Assembly (NCBI RefSeq): GCF_004322855.1
Contig: NZ_CP036402.1
Coordinates: forward strand, 3,286,001-3,350,000
Reading direction: 5' to 3'
Length of the DNA stretch: 64,000 nucleotides
Source of the DNA: Egibacter rhizosphaerae
GTDB lineage: Bacteria > Actinomycetota > Nitriliruptoria > Euzebyales > Egibacteraceae
Shown in pieces: positions 15,557 to 23,890 of the stretch. The translations under genes and the position numbers were made by a program. The first letter of the stretch is position 1. Every line of letters begins with the position of its first letter. The notes beneath the pieces were generated by a model that saw only the letters and a list, made by a program, of their open reading frames with translations, had not been told where the DNA came from and searched no databases.

Positions 15557-16882
15557 CTACGGGTGCGGCGGCGGTGGGCTGGCCGTACGCCGACCGCGGG
15601 TGAGGACTGCGCCGGCGGCGAGCACGCCGGTCATCAGCAGCACCGCGACCTCCACGCCCACGGTGTCAGCGACCGCGCCGTTCACCGCCGCCGCGAGTGG
15701 GCGGGTACCGACGAACGCCACCGCCCAGAGCGCCATGATCCGGCCGCGGAACTCGTCCGGCAGGCGGGACTGGAGCAGGGTGGTGAGCGCCGTCGTGGCG
15801 ATCATCATGCCGGCGCCAGCGAGGGCCATCGCGCCGACGGCGAGGGCCGCCGACGGCGCGAACGCGAGCCCTACGTACGCGACCGCAAAGAGCGCGAGCC
15901 CCACCGAGGGCAAGCGCCGTAGCGCGACGATGGCTTGGAGCGCCGGCACGAGGAGCACGAGGGCGGCCGCCCCGACGCCGAACGCGGACACGAGCCCGCC
16001 GACGAGCTGCTCGCCGCCGCCGAGCCCGTCCGCGATCGCCGGCGAGAGCGTGATCACCGGATCGAGGCCGAGCCCGATCGCCACGACGCCGCCGAGCAGC
16101 ACCGCGGCCACCGGATCGGTGCGCAGGTAGCGGAAGCCGGCGCGGACGGAGCCGTCGCCGTCGCCGCGGGCCGGGCGGGGCTGGATCCGCAGCCGCAGGA
16201 CGACGGCGGCGAACGCGAGGTTCGCGACCGAGGCCGCGGCGAACGCCGGCGCCGGCCCGGCGACCGCGAGCAGCCCCGCGCCCGCGGCCGGGCCCACGGC
16301 GCGGCCGAGCGTGAACGGGGTCTGGTTGAGCGCGACGGCGCTGCCGAGCTCCCCCCGCCGGACGAGCGCCGGAATGATCGCGTGGCCGGCGGGCCCGCCC
16401 ACCGCGAACCCGACGCCAACGACGAAGGCCATCGCGATCACCAGGGCCGCGTCGAGGGTGCCGCGGAACCCGACGAACGCGGCCCACACCGCGAGGGCGC
16501 CGGCGCCGACCGCGACGAGCAGGCGCGCCGCCGCCAGCTGGTGGAGACGGTTCCCGCGATCGGCCTGCGCGCCGGCGAGCGGCGCGAGCGCGATCTGCGG
16601 CACGAACTGCGCCACGCTCACGAGCCCGACGGCGAACGCCGAGCCGGTGAGCTGGAAGACGACCACCGAGGCGACGACGTTGTAGATCCAGACGCCGACC
16701 GACGACGCGAGCTTGCCGAAGAAGAACGGCCCGAAGCGCCGATCGGCGAGCAGGCGCACCGGCCCGCGCAGCGCAAGCTCCTCCTCGGGTTGCTCGCCCT
16801 TCTCGGGTTGTTCGCCCTTCTCGGGTTGTTCGCCCTCCTCGGGTTGCTCGCGTTCTTTCGGTGGCTCGCTCACCCGGGCCAT
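15557..16882 (-). CDS. MFS transporter, EntS-like exporter family
   Basis: About 441 aa from ATG 16882. After a charged cytoplasmic N-terminus made of EQPE(K/E)G repeats (residues ~10-32), there are 12 hydrophobic segments. The motif-A-like loop AGAQADRGNRLHQL lies between spans 2 and 3, and a second such loop, LQSRLPDEFRGRIMAL, lies in the C-terminal half. The pattern matches the MFS_3 (enterobactin exporter-like) group that usually extrudes drugs or siderophores. An upstream in-frame ATG at 16984 would add 34 Arg/Pro-rich residues and is unlikely. No substrate clue comes from the neighbours. Confidence 0.78.
   Translation of the reverse strand: MARVSEPPKEREQPEEGEQPEKGEQPEKGEQPEEELALRGPVRLLADRRFGPFFFGKLASSVGVWIYNVVASVVVFQLTGSAFAVGLVSVAQFVPQIALAPLAGAQADRGNRLHQLAAARLLVAVGAGALAVWAAFVGFRGTLDAALVIAMAFVVGVGFAVGGPAGHAIIPALVRRGELGSAVALNQTPFTLGRAVGPAAGAGLLAVAGPAPAFAAASVANLAFAAVVLRLRIQPRPARGDGDGSVRAGFRYLRTDPVAAVLLGGVVAIGLGLDPVITLSPAIADGLGGGEQLVGGLVSAFGVGAAALVLLVPALQAIVALRRLPSVGLALFAVAYVGLAFAPSAALAVGAMALAGAGMMIATTALTTLLQSRLPDEFRGRIMALWAVAFVGTRPLAAAVNGAVADTVGVEVAVLLMTGVLAAGAVLTRGRRTASPPPPHP
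16782..16850. repeat. 18-bp tandem repeat inside the MFS gene
   Basis: About 3.8 units of an 18-bp repeat (GGGTTGYTCGCCCTYCTC on the + strand) encode EQPEKG/EQPEEG on the minus strand. In-frame copy changes would only lengthen or shorten the cytoplasmic tail. Confidence 0.75.
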
Positions 16883-17014
16883 CCTCGACGTTCGTTCGGG
16901 ACCCTGCACTTCGGGGCCCTTCCCGTCTGGGCGGGCCCGGGCGGAGGGCCCTGGCGGAGGGCTCAGGCGGAGGCGCCGCAACACTCGCGACGGGCGGCAC
17001 GGGACGGACCCGGC

Positions 17015-17700
17015 CTACTGGAGCACGCCGCCGCCGTTGCAGTGGAGGGTCTGTCCCTGCAGGAGCCCGCCCTCCTCGGCGACCGCGAACGCGGCGACCT
17101 CGGCCACCTCTTCGGGTTCCGCGACGCGGGCGTTGATCAGCGAGGCGGTGCGTTCGCGGCGCCAGTCCTCGTCCGCGTAAGGGGCGATCATCCCCGTCTC
17201 GGTGGGCCCGGGCGCGAGCGCGTAGACCCGTACTCGCGGGCCGACCTCTCGAGCGAGGGTGCGGGTCATCGCGATGATCCCGCCCTTGGAGGCGGTGTAG
17301 GCGGCGAGCCCTGCCGCCCCCTTCAGGGCGAGCTGCGAGGCCAGGTTCACGATCGCCCCGCCCCGGTCGCGGAGGTGGGGGACCGCCTGATAGCAGGTCA
17401 GGTACGTGGCCGTGAGGTTGACGGCGATCGTCGTGTCCCAGTCGTCGCGGGGCTGCTCGGCCGGCGCGTGTTCCCGCATGACGCCCGCGGCGTTGACCAG
17501 CACGTCCAAGCCTCCGCCGGCGCCCACCGCGCGGTCCACGAGGGTGGCGGCGGCCTCCGGGTCGCGGAGCTCCGCCTCGATGACGTGGGGGGTCGCGCCG
17601 GCGCGCCGGACGCGCTCGGCGGTCCCGGCCACCGCGTCCGGCTCGGCGAAGTGATGGCAGACGACGTGGCCACCGTCGCGCGCGAGCCGTGCTGCCCACG
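17015..17700 (-). pseudogene. Short-chain dehydrogenase missing its N-terminal nucleotide motif
   Basis: SDR fold from AARLARDGGHVV onward: VNAAGVM (the N-A-G strand), Ser of NLASQLALKG, YTASKGG (catalytic Tyr and Lys), LAPGPTETGM and the C-terminal NGGGVLQ. The usual first ~25 residues, including the TGxxxGxG NAD(P)-binding loop, are absent. The sequence upstream of ~17700 belongs in another frame to a sugar-phosphate-isomerase-like gene. A deletion joined the two genes. Catalytic residues survive, but without the dinucleotide loop the enzyme is probably inactive. Confidence 0.7.
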
Positions 17701-18342
17701 CGGCAGGAGGGGCGGCTCCGCGGGCAGCGGAGGCGTGGAGGCCGGCGCGTCGCAAAGCTGTACGAGCGGCACGCGGTCCGCCGGCAGCGTCGCGAGCGTC
17801 CGGGCCGACGCCTCGCAGCGGTACGCGTGCAAGCAGTCGACGAGGACGCCGCCGCCGGCGGACGCGGCGGCGATCCGCGCGGCGGTCTCGACCCGGTCGA
17901 CCGCCCGGTAGGCCATCGGCTCGAGCAGCGGCCGCAGTCCGTGGGCACGCGCGTCCTCGGCGAGCGCCGCGAACGACTCGGCGCAGCGGGCCTCGTCCGG
18001 GTCGTCACCGATCACGTTGATCACCCGCGCGCCCAGCGCCGCGCCGGCCTCCAGCACGGCCGCGTGGTCGCCGCGCCGCGTCTCGGGCGTGAGGCGGACC
18101 ACCTCGACGTCGACGATCTCGAGGCCGAGCGCGTCGGCCCGCCGGCGCGTCTCCGCGCGCATCGGCGGGTTCGCGCCGGTCATCGGCCAGGGCGCCTCGG
18201 CGGTCCCGGCGGTCGCGACCCGCACGCCGATCCCCGTGTAGCCGGCATGCGCGGCCACCTCGACGAGGTCCGGCGGCGCGAGATCGAGGAGCGTCAGGTG
18301 TCCGAGCGCGATCGGCCGCGCTGCGGTCGCGTCGGCGCTCAC
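17701..18342 (-). pseudogene. Sugar phosphate isomerase/epimerase-like protein, C-terminus lost
   Basis: Xylose-isomerase-like TIM barrel starting from GTG 18342 (GTGA overlap with the upstream methyltransferase). Visible strands include LTLLDLAPPDLVEVAAHAGY, EIVDVEVVRL, GARVINVIGDDPDEARCAE, RPLLEPMAYRAVD (metal-binding Glu) and GVLVDCLHAYR (metal Asp/His). VPLVQLCDAP then ends near LLP at ~17705, where family members continue for ~60 more residues. Beyond this the frame runs antisense-like through the SDR gene until 17398. The barrel lacks its last strands and last metal ligand, so it is likely dead or altered. Confidence 0.68.
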
Positions 18343-19127
18343 GCCCGCTCAAGGGCGAGGTGGCGCAGCGTCCACGTCACCGTCCCGGCCTCGTCGCGCT
18401 CGACGACCGCGCCGAGCGGCGCGTCCAATGCCTGCACGCGGGCGAGCAGCGCACCGCCGTCGTCGAGCGTGCCGGCGCTGCGGGCGAGACCCGGGAGGTT
18501 CATCCGGAACATCCGCGCCGCCGTCGGCGCGTCAGCCCGGACCTCCGCCGTCGTGTCCACCGCGACGCGCAGCGGCGGGACCTCGCTCGGGAGCCGCGCC
18601 CCGGCGTGGAGGTCGCGTCCGCTCGCCGCGAGCAGGTCGGCGACGACCCCGAGGTGGTCGGCGAGCGCCGGGTGATCGGCGTCGGTGGCCGCGATCTCCT
18701 CGACCGCGAGCACCCCACCGGCGGCGAGGTGCTCGCTCCACGCCTGCAGCCGCGCGGCGGGTTCGGCGAGGTGGGTGAGCACCAGTCGCCCGTACAGGAC
18801 GTCGACGTGGGCGATCGGTAGCGGGTCCTCACTCAGGTCGTGGGTGAGGAACTCGAGGCTGCCGGTCGTGTGCCGAGAGGCCTCGTGGATCGCGTCGCCC
18901 GAGGCGTCGAGCCCCACCGTGCGCTCGGCTCCGGTGGCCTCGTGCAGCATCCGGGTCGTACGGCCGATGCCGCAGCCGAGGTCGACCGCGAGCTGCGGCG
19001 CCCCGTAGCGCTCGCCGAGCTGCGCGAGGAAGGTGCGGCTCGTGGGGGAGAACACCGCGTCCACGAGCTCCAGCCGCCGGCGGGCGGCCTCGTCGTCGCC
19101 GAAGGCGTAGCCGTAGTCAGCGCTCAT
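18339..19127 (-). CDS. Class I SAM-dependent methyltransferase
   Basis: 262 aa. It has a complete methyltransferase Rossmann domain: motif I AVDLGCGIGRTTRML at ~46-60, acidic motif II TVGLDASGDAIHEA, motif III DVLYGRLVLTHLAEP and motif IV GGVLAVEEI. The remaining ~100 residues form a substrate-binding cap with no cysteine-rich or other special signature. It is first in a minus-strand set with the broken isomerase (4-bp overlap) and the SDR remnant, so these were once one operon. The methyl acceptor is unknown. Confidence 0.83.
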   Translation of the reverse strand: MSADYGYAFGDDEAARRRLELVDAVFSPTSRTFLAQLGERYGAPQLAVDLGCGIGRTTRMLHEATGAERTVGLDASGDAIHEASRHTTGSLEFLTHDLSEDPLPIAHVDVLYGRLVLTHLAEPAARLQAWSEHLAAGGVLAVEEIAATDADHPALADHLGVVADLLAASGRDLHAGARLPSEVPPLRVAVDTTAEVRADAPTAARMFRMNLPGLARSAGTLDDGGALLARVQALDAPLGAVVERDEAGTVTWTLRHLALERA

Positions 19128-19367
19128 TCGTCTCGTTGCCGCAGGGTTCGCAGGAGCGTCCGGAGGTTACCCGCAGGTCGGGGCACGGGCGGCCCGCGGC
19201 CTCGTCCGCCCGGGCCCGTCGCGGCCGCGGGCCGGCCCGTCGCACCGGGATCCCGGTGGCGCGCACAGCAGGTACCAACCTCCGCGCGTCGCCAGCAGCT
19301 CGTCGGCCACCACGCGGTCCGCGCCGACGAGGAGTAGCGCGCCCGCCCCGCCGTGGTCATGCCCCTC

Positions 19368-19495
19368 GCCGGATGGCATCGCCCGGCGGCGGAACCCGGC
19401 CGCAGCGTCCGCCGGATGGAATCGCCCGGAGCGGAACCCGGCCGCAGCGTCCGCCGGATGGAATCGCCCGGCGGCGGAACCCGGCCGCAGCGCTC
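19368..19495. repeat. Three ~43-bp direct repeats upstream of the SIMPL lipoprotein gene
   Basis: Units start at 19368, 19411 and 19453 (GCCGGATGGMATCGCCCGG followed by CGGAACCCGGCCGCAGCG), with 42-43 bp spacing and 1-3 differences. They occupy most of the 425-bp gap (19128-19552) between divergent genes. The left half of that gap shows no convincing gene. Confidence 0.8.
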
Positions 19496-19552
19496 GACGT
19501 CGAACGCGGGACGTCGAACACGGGAACAGGACGCCGAGCCGAGGGGGCGCAG

Positions 19553-20380
19553 ATGCGCGCGAGGCAGCGAATGGCGACGGTCGTGGCGGGCGCGCTTCTG
19601 CTCGCCGGCTGCGACGACGACCCCACGGATGAGCCCGTTGGCGACGAGGCGAGTGACGCGGCGGGGGTGGGCGGCGGCGGCGCCGACGTGGCGATCGCGA
19701 CCGACGCTGGCGTGGCCGAGCACGACGAGGGGCTGCGCGTGGCCGGGGAGGGCCGGGTGCAGGGCGAACCCGACGTGCTGTCGGCGACGATCGGGGTCGA
19801 GCACACCGCGCACGCGGTCCAGCCCGCGCTCGACGCGGCCAACGCTGACCTCGAGGCGGTGCGGGAGGCGCTCGTCGACGCCGGCGTGGATCCCGACGAC
19901 CTCGCCACCGCGGACGTAGACGTGTCGCAGACCCGCGAGGAGGTCCCACCGGAGGAGAGGGAGGACGGCGCCGAGCCCGCCGAGGTCTACCAGGTCCGCA
20001 ACCTGCTCGAGGTGCGGGTGCGTGACATGGACACCGCCGGCGAGGTGCTCGACGCGGGCGTCGCGGCGGCGGGCGACGCGGCGCGCGTGCGCAACGTCGC
20101 GTTCGACCTGGAGGACAACGCCGAGCTCGTCGCGCAGGCCCGCGAGGCCGCGGTCGCCGACGCCCGCGACCGCGCCGACCAGTACGCACAGGCGGCGGGC
20201 GCCGAGCTCGGCGCGCTCGTCGAGCTCACCGAGGTCGGTGCCGCCCGTCCCGCGCCGGCCGACGCGTCCCCCGCCGATGTGGAGGCCGACGACGCCGAGG
20301 CCGCCGGGGTCCCGGTCGAGCCCGGCGAAGAGGAGGTCGGCGTCACCATCCGGACGCGCTGGGAGCTCGTCGACGAGTAG
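19553..20380 (+). CDS. SIMPL-domain (DUF541) lipoprotein
   Basis: 275 aa from ATG 19553, six bases after a GGGGG run. A lipobox (LLLAGC) ends the signal peptide near residue 20, followed by an acidic linker. The SIMPL domain starts with LRVAGEGRVQGEPDVLSATIGVEH and contains VREALVDAGVDPDDLATADV and the closing AQAREAAVADARDRADQYAQAAG helix, all typical of DUF541/SIMPL proteins. Known members are periplasmic or surface proteins linked loosely to stress or signalling; no enzymatic function is established. It is monocistronic and bracketed by tandem-repeat tracts on both sides. Confidence 0.83.
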   Translation: MRARQRMATVVAGALLLAGCDDDPTDEPVGDEASDAAGVGGGGADVAIATDAGVAEHDEGLRVAGEGRVQGEPDVLSATIGVEHTAHAVQPALDAANADLEAVREALVDAGVDPDDLATADVDVSQTREEVPPEEREDGAEPAEVYQVRNLLEVRVRDMDTAGEVLDAGVAAAGDAARVRNVAFDLEDNAELVAQAREAAVADARDRADQYAQAAGAELGALVELTEVGAARPAPADASPADVEADDAEAAGVPVEPGEEEVGVTIRTRWELVDE

Positions 20381-20430
20381 GCCGCGTTCCGCACCGGGTC
20401 CGGCGGGCCCGCGCGGGCCCGCCCGCGGCG

Positions 20431-20570
20431 GCGATCGACCACGGCCCCGCTGCGGTCGCCACGACGGCGGGCGCCCGCTGCGGCGATCGTCCACGGCCCC
20501 CGTCCGCGGTCGACGCCGACGGCGGGCGCCCGCTGCGGCGATCGACCACGGCCCCCGCTGCGGTCGACGC
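20431..20570. repeat. Three ~52-55-bp direct repeats
   Basis: Units starting GCGATCG(A/T)CCACGGCCCC at 20431, 20483 and 20538 also share GGTCGACGC and GGCGGGCGCCCGCTGCG. They lie directly downstream of the SIMPL gene and next to a second repeat family. Confidence 0.75.
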
Positions 20571-20750
20571 GGTACGGAGACCCGCGGATGCGCGGATGCG
20601 CGGGTGCGCGTTCGCGGCGGCGGGTGTGGCGATGAGGCGTCTGGAGTCGCGGTACGGAGACCCGCGGATGCGCGGGTGCGCGTTCGCGGTGGCGGGTGTG
20701 GCGATTGAGGCGTCCCGAGTCGCGGTACGGAGACCCGCGGATGCGCGGGC
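20571..20750. repeat. Three 73-80-bp direct repeats
   Basis: Units starting GGTACGGAGACCCGCGGATG at 20571, 20651 and 20724. Copies 1 and 2 also share GTGCGCGTTCGCGG and GGCGGGTGTGGCGAT; copy 3 stops after GCGCGGG. The sequence from 20751 to 21075 contains no recognisable gene. Confidence 0.78.
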
Positions 20751-21075
20751 AACTGCACGGTGACTGTTGCTACGACCGAAGCGGGACGCGGTCGCTGGTG
20801 CAGAAACCCGCGCCGGGGGCCGTGGGGACGACGCGCCGGGTCTACGGAGAGTGCTTGAGACCGTTTTCGGTGTGTCTCGAGTATGGATCCTCGCCACGTG
20901 AGCACTACTCGACGTGAGGACATGGAGTCTGAGTTGCGCCCATGGGTTTCGAGGGGAGACCTCGGGCCACTGGGCTCGCGGAGGCAGCGTGACCGCCGCC
21001 TGACCAGCGGAATCTGCCACCACATTGGTGTCGTTCGGGTTGCGGCCTGGCCTCCCTGGGGATGCATGCGATCGT

Positions 21076-21150
21076 GTCGGACTGCGGTTCACCGGCATGC
21101 GGTCCGGCGAGCTGCGTACCCTGCGTCGCGACGCCGTCGACCTCGACGAT
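21076..21150 (+). pseudogene. Tyrosine recombinase (integrase) fragment
   Basis: A 22-codon island at 21082-21147 encodes LRFTGMRSGELRTLRRDAVD followed by Leu-Asp. This is the box I region of phage-type integrases, including the catalytic Arg in TGMRSGEL. No box II (HxxR) or Tyr is found downstream in any frame, and upstream sequence has no integrase-like frame, so it is a scar. From 21151 to 21337 nothing else is recognisable. Confidence 0.55.
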
Positions 21151-21337
21151 GACGCAGCGGCGCCGCGCGGGCGCACCGGGCAGGTAGCCGTCCAGGTGGG
21201 ATCTGTCGGTGGCGACCTGCGCGACACCGTCACCGCGGTGTGGACGTGAGCGCGGGGGCGGCCTCGTCGACGGCACCACAGCGCGGCATCGACGTCGACG
21301 ACCCGCAACCCACGTCCCCTTCCGCGGCTCCTGGACC

Positions 21338-21835
21338 CTACTCCTGGGGAGAGACCCCGTTGACGTGGAGGAGTTCGCCCTTGCCGTTGAACTGGAAGGT
21401 GAGCGAGACCCAGCCGTTGTCCTCGGTGTCGTAGTACCAGGTCATCTGACCCTTGTGGGCGATCTCCGGTCCCTGGGGGCCAGCGATGCCCACCCATGCC
21501 GCGTTGAACTGCCCGGGGTCGTGGTCGACCTCGTTGCCCTTGTAACGAGTGGGCTCGCGCTGCACCAGCGTGTCGTACTCGCCATGGTCGGCCACGATCT
21601 GGTGGTCGACCGTGATGAACTCGGTGCCGTCCTCCAGCGTTCCAGCGCTGATGTCGCCCGGCTCCAGCTCGACCGGCTCCGCCTGCGAGGCGAGGCTGTT
21701 GCCGCGCTCGGTGATGTCGGGCTGGCCGCCGCCTTGATTCCCGTTGCCGTTGCCGTTGCCTTGGGCCAGGGCCGGCGCGGCCATCATGCCCAAGGTCATC
21801 GCAGCGGCCAGGGCCAGTGTGAGCGTGCGCCTCAT
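21338..21835 (-). CDS. Small secreted protein of unknown function
   Basis: 165 aa from ATG 21835, preceded on the minus strand by AAGGAG. A signal peptide runs to about residue 25 (AAPALA then QGNG), followed by a Gly/Asn/Gln-rich linker. The mature part is acidic with many aromatic residues (DHQIVADHGEYDTL, MTWYYDTEDNGWVSLTFQF, NGKGELLHVNGV), suggesting a small beta-sandwich. No family is recognised. No partner gene is adjacent; the next gene is divergent and also secreted. Confidence 0.7.
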   Translation of the reverse strand: MRRTLTLALAAAMTLGMMAAPALAQGNGNGNGNQGGGQPDITERGNSLASQAEPVELEPGDISAGTLEDGTEFITVDHQIVADHGEYDTLVQREPTRYKGNEVDHDPGQFNAAWVGIAGPQGPEIAHKGQMTWYYDTEDNGWVSLTFQFNGKGELLHVNGVSPQE

Positions 21836-21953
21836 GCGTACTCCTTCTTCTCGACGATCCCCAAAGGGCTGAGGGGATCCACTACCTAACGTAACCGCCA
21901 TCTTACTGGTAGGGAGGGCCGCCGCGAGGGTGGTCGGGGGCCGAAGGTGTGTG

Positions 21954-22038
21954 CTCGACCGACGACCACGCCCGCGTGAGGATCGACGGCTCGTCCTCGA
22001 GCGGTGCTCGCATTCGGCTCGAAGCGCGCTCCGCTTCG
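21954..22038 (-). pseudogene. Diverged fragment of the vapC toxin gene
   Basis: This stretch matches 152-236 of the window (the VapC gene) in the same orientation at roughly 85-90% identity by eye. On the minus strand it encodes ASSRMRAPLEDEPSILTRAW and SSVE, against ASSRMRALLEDDTSMVTWAW in the intact gene. It is flanked at 21941-21952 by CCGAAGGTGTGT, one arm of the palindromic repeat element. The rest of the 21836-22134 gap carries promoter sequences for the divergent neighbours. Confidence 0.75.
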
Positions 22039-22134
22039 GCAATTGACCCAGAGGAGTCTTGAGACTACGTTGCGCCACCGTGGTCTAGGCCACCTGCATC
22101 AACTCTGATGCCGCCACCGTCGGAGGGAGCTCTC

Positions 22135-23712
22135 ATGGGACTGCGGCAGTCGACGACCGTGTTGATTCTCGTGCTGTGCTTGACCCTGGCCTCACTGCCC
22201 GCGCTCGGTGCTGACAGAGGTGAGAGTGGCGCGGCAGGCCCTTGGCTCACCGAGGCGCCCCCGCCGCTGCAGCCGGACACCCCGGGCAAGCTCCAGCCCT
22301 ACGGCGACGAGCTCCCCCTCGGTTCGCCACGCCTTCCGGAGGAACGGGAGGTCGAGACCATTGCCGAGGGCGTGACGCACACGCAGATCGAACGTGGGGA
22401 GGCCAGCGGTGTGTACACCGTGCAGCTCGCCTTCACCGAGGACCACGCGCAAGCGCGTCAGCTGCGCGCTGATCTCCGCGACGACGGCTACCGCGCGCGG
22501 GTGGACAGCATCGATCGGTCGGTGCCCGACGATCCTGACAGCGACCGTCCCCTGGGGTGGGTGGTGCGCACCGGCAATGCGGATCGAGACGAGGACGCGC
22601 AGCGACTGCTCGACGAGCTCGTCGCCGACGGGTACAGCGGGTCGGTCGTCTACACCGGCGAGTCCGGGTTCGCGACGACGGGGCCGTGGAGCGTCAACGT
22701 CCTGACGATCGACCCCGAGGAGTTCGACGGGACGGTCGAGCCGGTGCTGGCCCAGGGGGAGATCCCCGGGCTGGCCACGATCCCCGAGATGGCCGAGGAG
22801 CATGACGCGCTGGCGGCGGTCAACGCCGGGTTCTTCTGGGTCGCTGGCGACGATGGCGTCGATGGTCAGCTCGCGGGCATCACGATGGTCGACGGCGAGC
22901 TGGTCACCGGCCAGGAGCAGGTGAGCCCGAACACGGAGTTCGTCGACCACCGCAGCAGCCTCCTCCTGTCACCCGACGCGGACTCCCCAGCTGCGATCGA
23001 CGCGCTCGGCACCGACCTGTCGGTCACGGTCGACGACGAGACGCGAGCGATCGCGGGTCTCAACCGCAAGCCCATCGACGACGAGCTGGTGCACCTCACC
23101 GCTGCCTTCGGCGATGACACCGCACCCGCGGCCGAGACCCCACCGACCGACGGGGTGGAGGTCGTGATCGTCGACGGTGCGGCCATCGACGTCCGCGAGC
23201 GCGGCGGCCCCATCCCGCAGAACGGCTCCGTGCTGGTGGGAGTCGGCGAGGCCGCGACGTGGCTCGACGATCAGGTCACCGCGGGCGACGAGGTGGAGGT
23301 CGAGCACCACGTCGGCACCCCCGACGGCGAGCCCTTGGCCGACGACGTCACCGGCGTCGTCAACGCCGGCCCACGCCTGGTCACGGACGGCCAGAGCGAC
23401 ATCCGAGCTCGAGCCGACGGGTTCGCGTCCTCGGCCTCGTTCTTCCACGCGTGGAGCGTGAGCCGCCATCCCCGCACGATCGGCGGCGTGACCGAGGACG
23501 ACGAGCTGCTGTTCATCACGATCGACGGCCGTCAAGCCGGCGACAGCGTCGGCGCGAGCGTCTGGGAGGCCGCGCGCGTGGCGCGCTCGTTCGGCGCCGA
23601 GAACGCCGTCAACCTCGACGGCGGGGGCTCCACCACCATGGTGGTCGACGACGAACTGCTCACCGGTCAGCCGCTCCGAGCCGTGGCCGACGGTCTGATC
23701 ATCCAGGAGTAG
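22135..23712 (+). CDS. Secreted phosphodiester glycosidase (NAGPA-like) protein with SPOR-like domain
   Basis: 525 aa from ATG 22135, which follows GGAGGGAG; an ATG at 22108 is less well placed. A signal peptide ends near residue 26 (ALGA). Residues ~80-175 contain two SPOR-like alpha/beta segments (VYTVQLAFTEDHAQARQL; LGWVVRTGNADRDEDAQRL) that could bind cell wall glycan. The C-terminal ~330 residues are the phosphodiester glycosidase/NAGPA domain: LAAVNAGFF, LAGITMVDGELV, VNAGPRLVTDGQ and NLDGGGSTTMVVD. Such domains hydrolyse sugar phosphodiesters, and a cell-wall or exopolysaccharide substrate is likely. The stop codon lies inside a 25-bp tandem duplication. Confidence 0.8.
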   Translation: MGLRQSTTVLILVLCLTLASLPALGADRGESGAAGPWLTEAPPPLQPDTPGKLQPYGDELPLGSPRLPEEREVETIAEGVTHTQIERGEASGVYTVQLAFTEDHAQARQLRADLRDDGYRARVDSIDRSVPDDPDSDRPLGWVVRTGNADRDEDAQRLLDELVADGYSGSVVYTGESGFATTGPWSVNVLTIDPEEFDGTVEPVLAQGEIPGLATIPEMAEEHDALAAVNAGFFWVAGDDGVDGQLAGITMVDGELVTGQEQVSPNTEFVDHRSSLLLSPDADSPAAIDALGTDLSVTVDDETRAIAGLNRKPIDDELVHLTAAFGDDTAPAAETPPTDGVEVVIVDGAAIDVRERGGPIPQNGSVLVGVGEAATWLDDQVTAGDEVEVEHHVGTPDGEPLADDVTGVVNAGPRLVTDGQSDIRARADGFASSASFFHAWSVSRHPRTIGGVTEDDELLFITIDGRQAGDSVGASVWEAARVARSFGAENAVNLDGGGSTTMVVDDELLTGQPLRAVADGLIIQE

Positions 23713-23752
23713 CTGGTTCGGCCTCTCCCAGGAGTAGCTGGTTCGGCCTCTC
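23703..23752. repeat. 25-bp tandem duplication spanning the stop codon
   Basis: The sequence CCAGGAGTAGCTGGTTCGGC plus CTCTC occurs at 23703-23727 and again directly at 23728-23752 with no differences. The first copy contains the final codons and TAG of the glycosidase gene. It looks like a recent slippage event. Confidence 0.85.
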
Positions 23753-23890
23753 CGCGGAACCCCACCCCGTTTTGACCAGCCGGCCGCGCGGTTGGGGTCG
23801 CGGGGGGCGCGAGGTTGCCGGCGCGTTGAGTATGGTCGGCTCCCGGCAACCTCGTTGCCGGCCCTGCTGGGGCGAGAAGGCGGTTCGGCG

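Noticed and set aside
16883-16984. Longer N-terminus for the MFS transporter
   Set aside because: The 34 added residues are Arg/Pro-rich with no family match; ATG 16882 fits the normal length.
20431-20750. Possible CRISPR array
   Set aside because: Repeat units adjoin directly without unique spacers of constant length, and no cas gene is present. These are plain tandem repeats.
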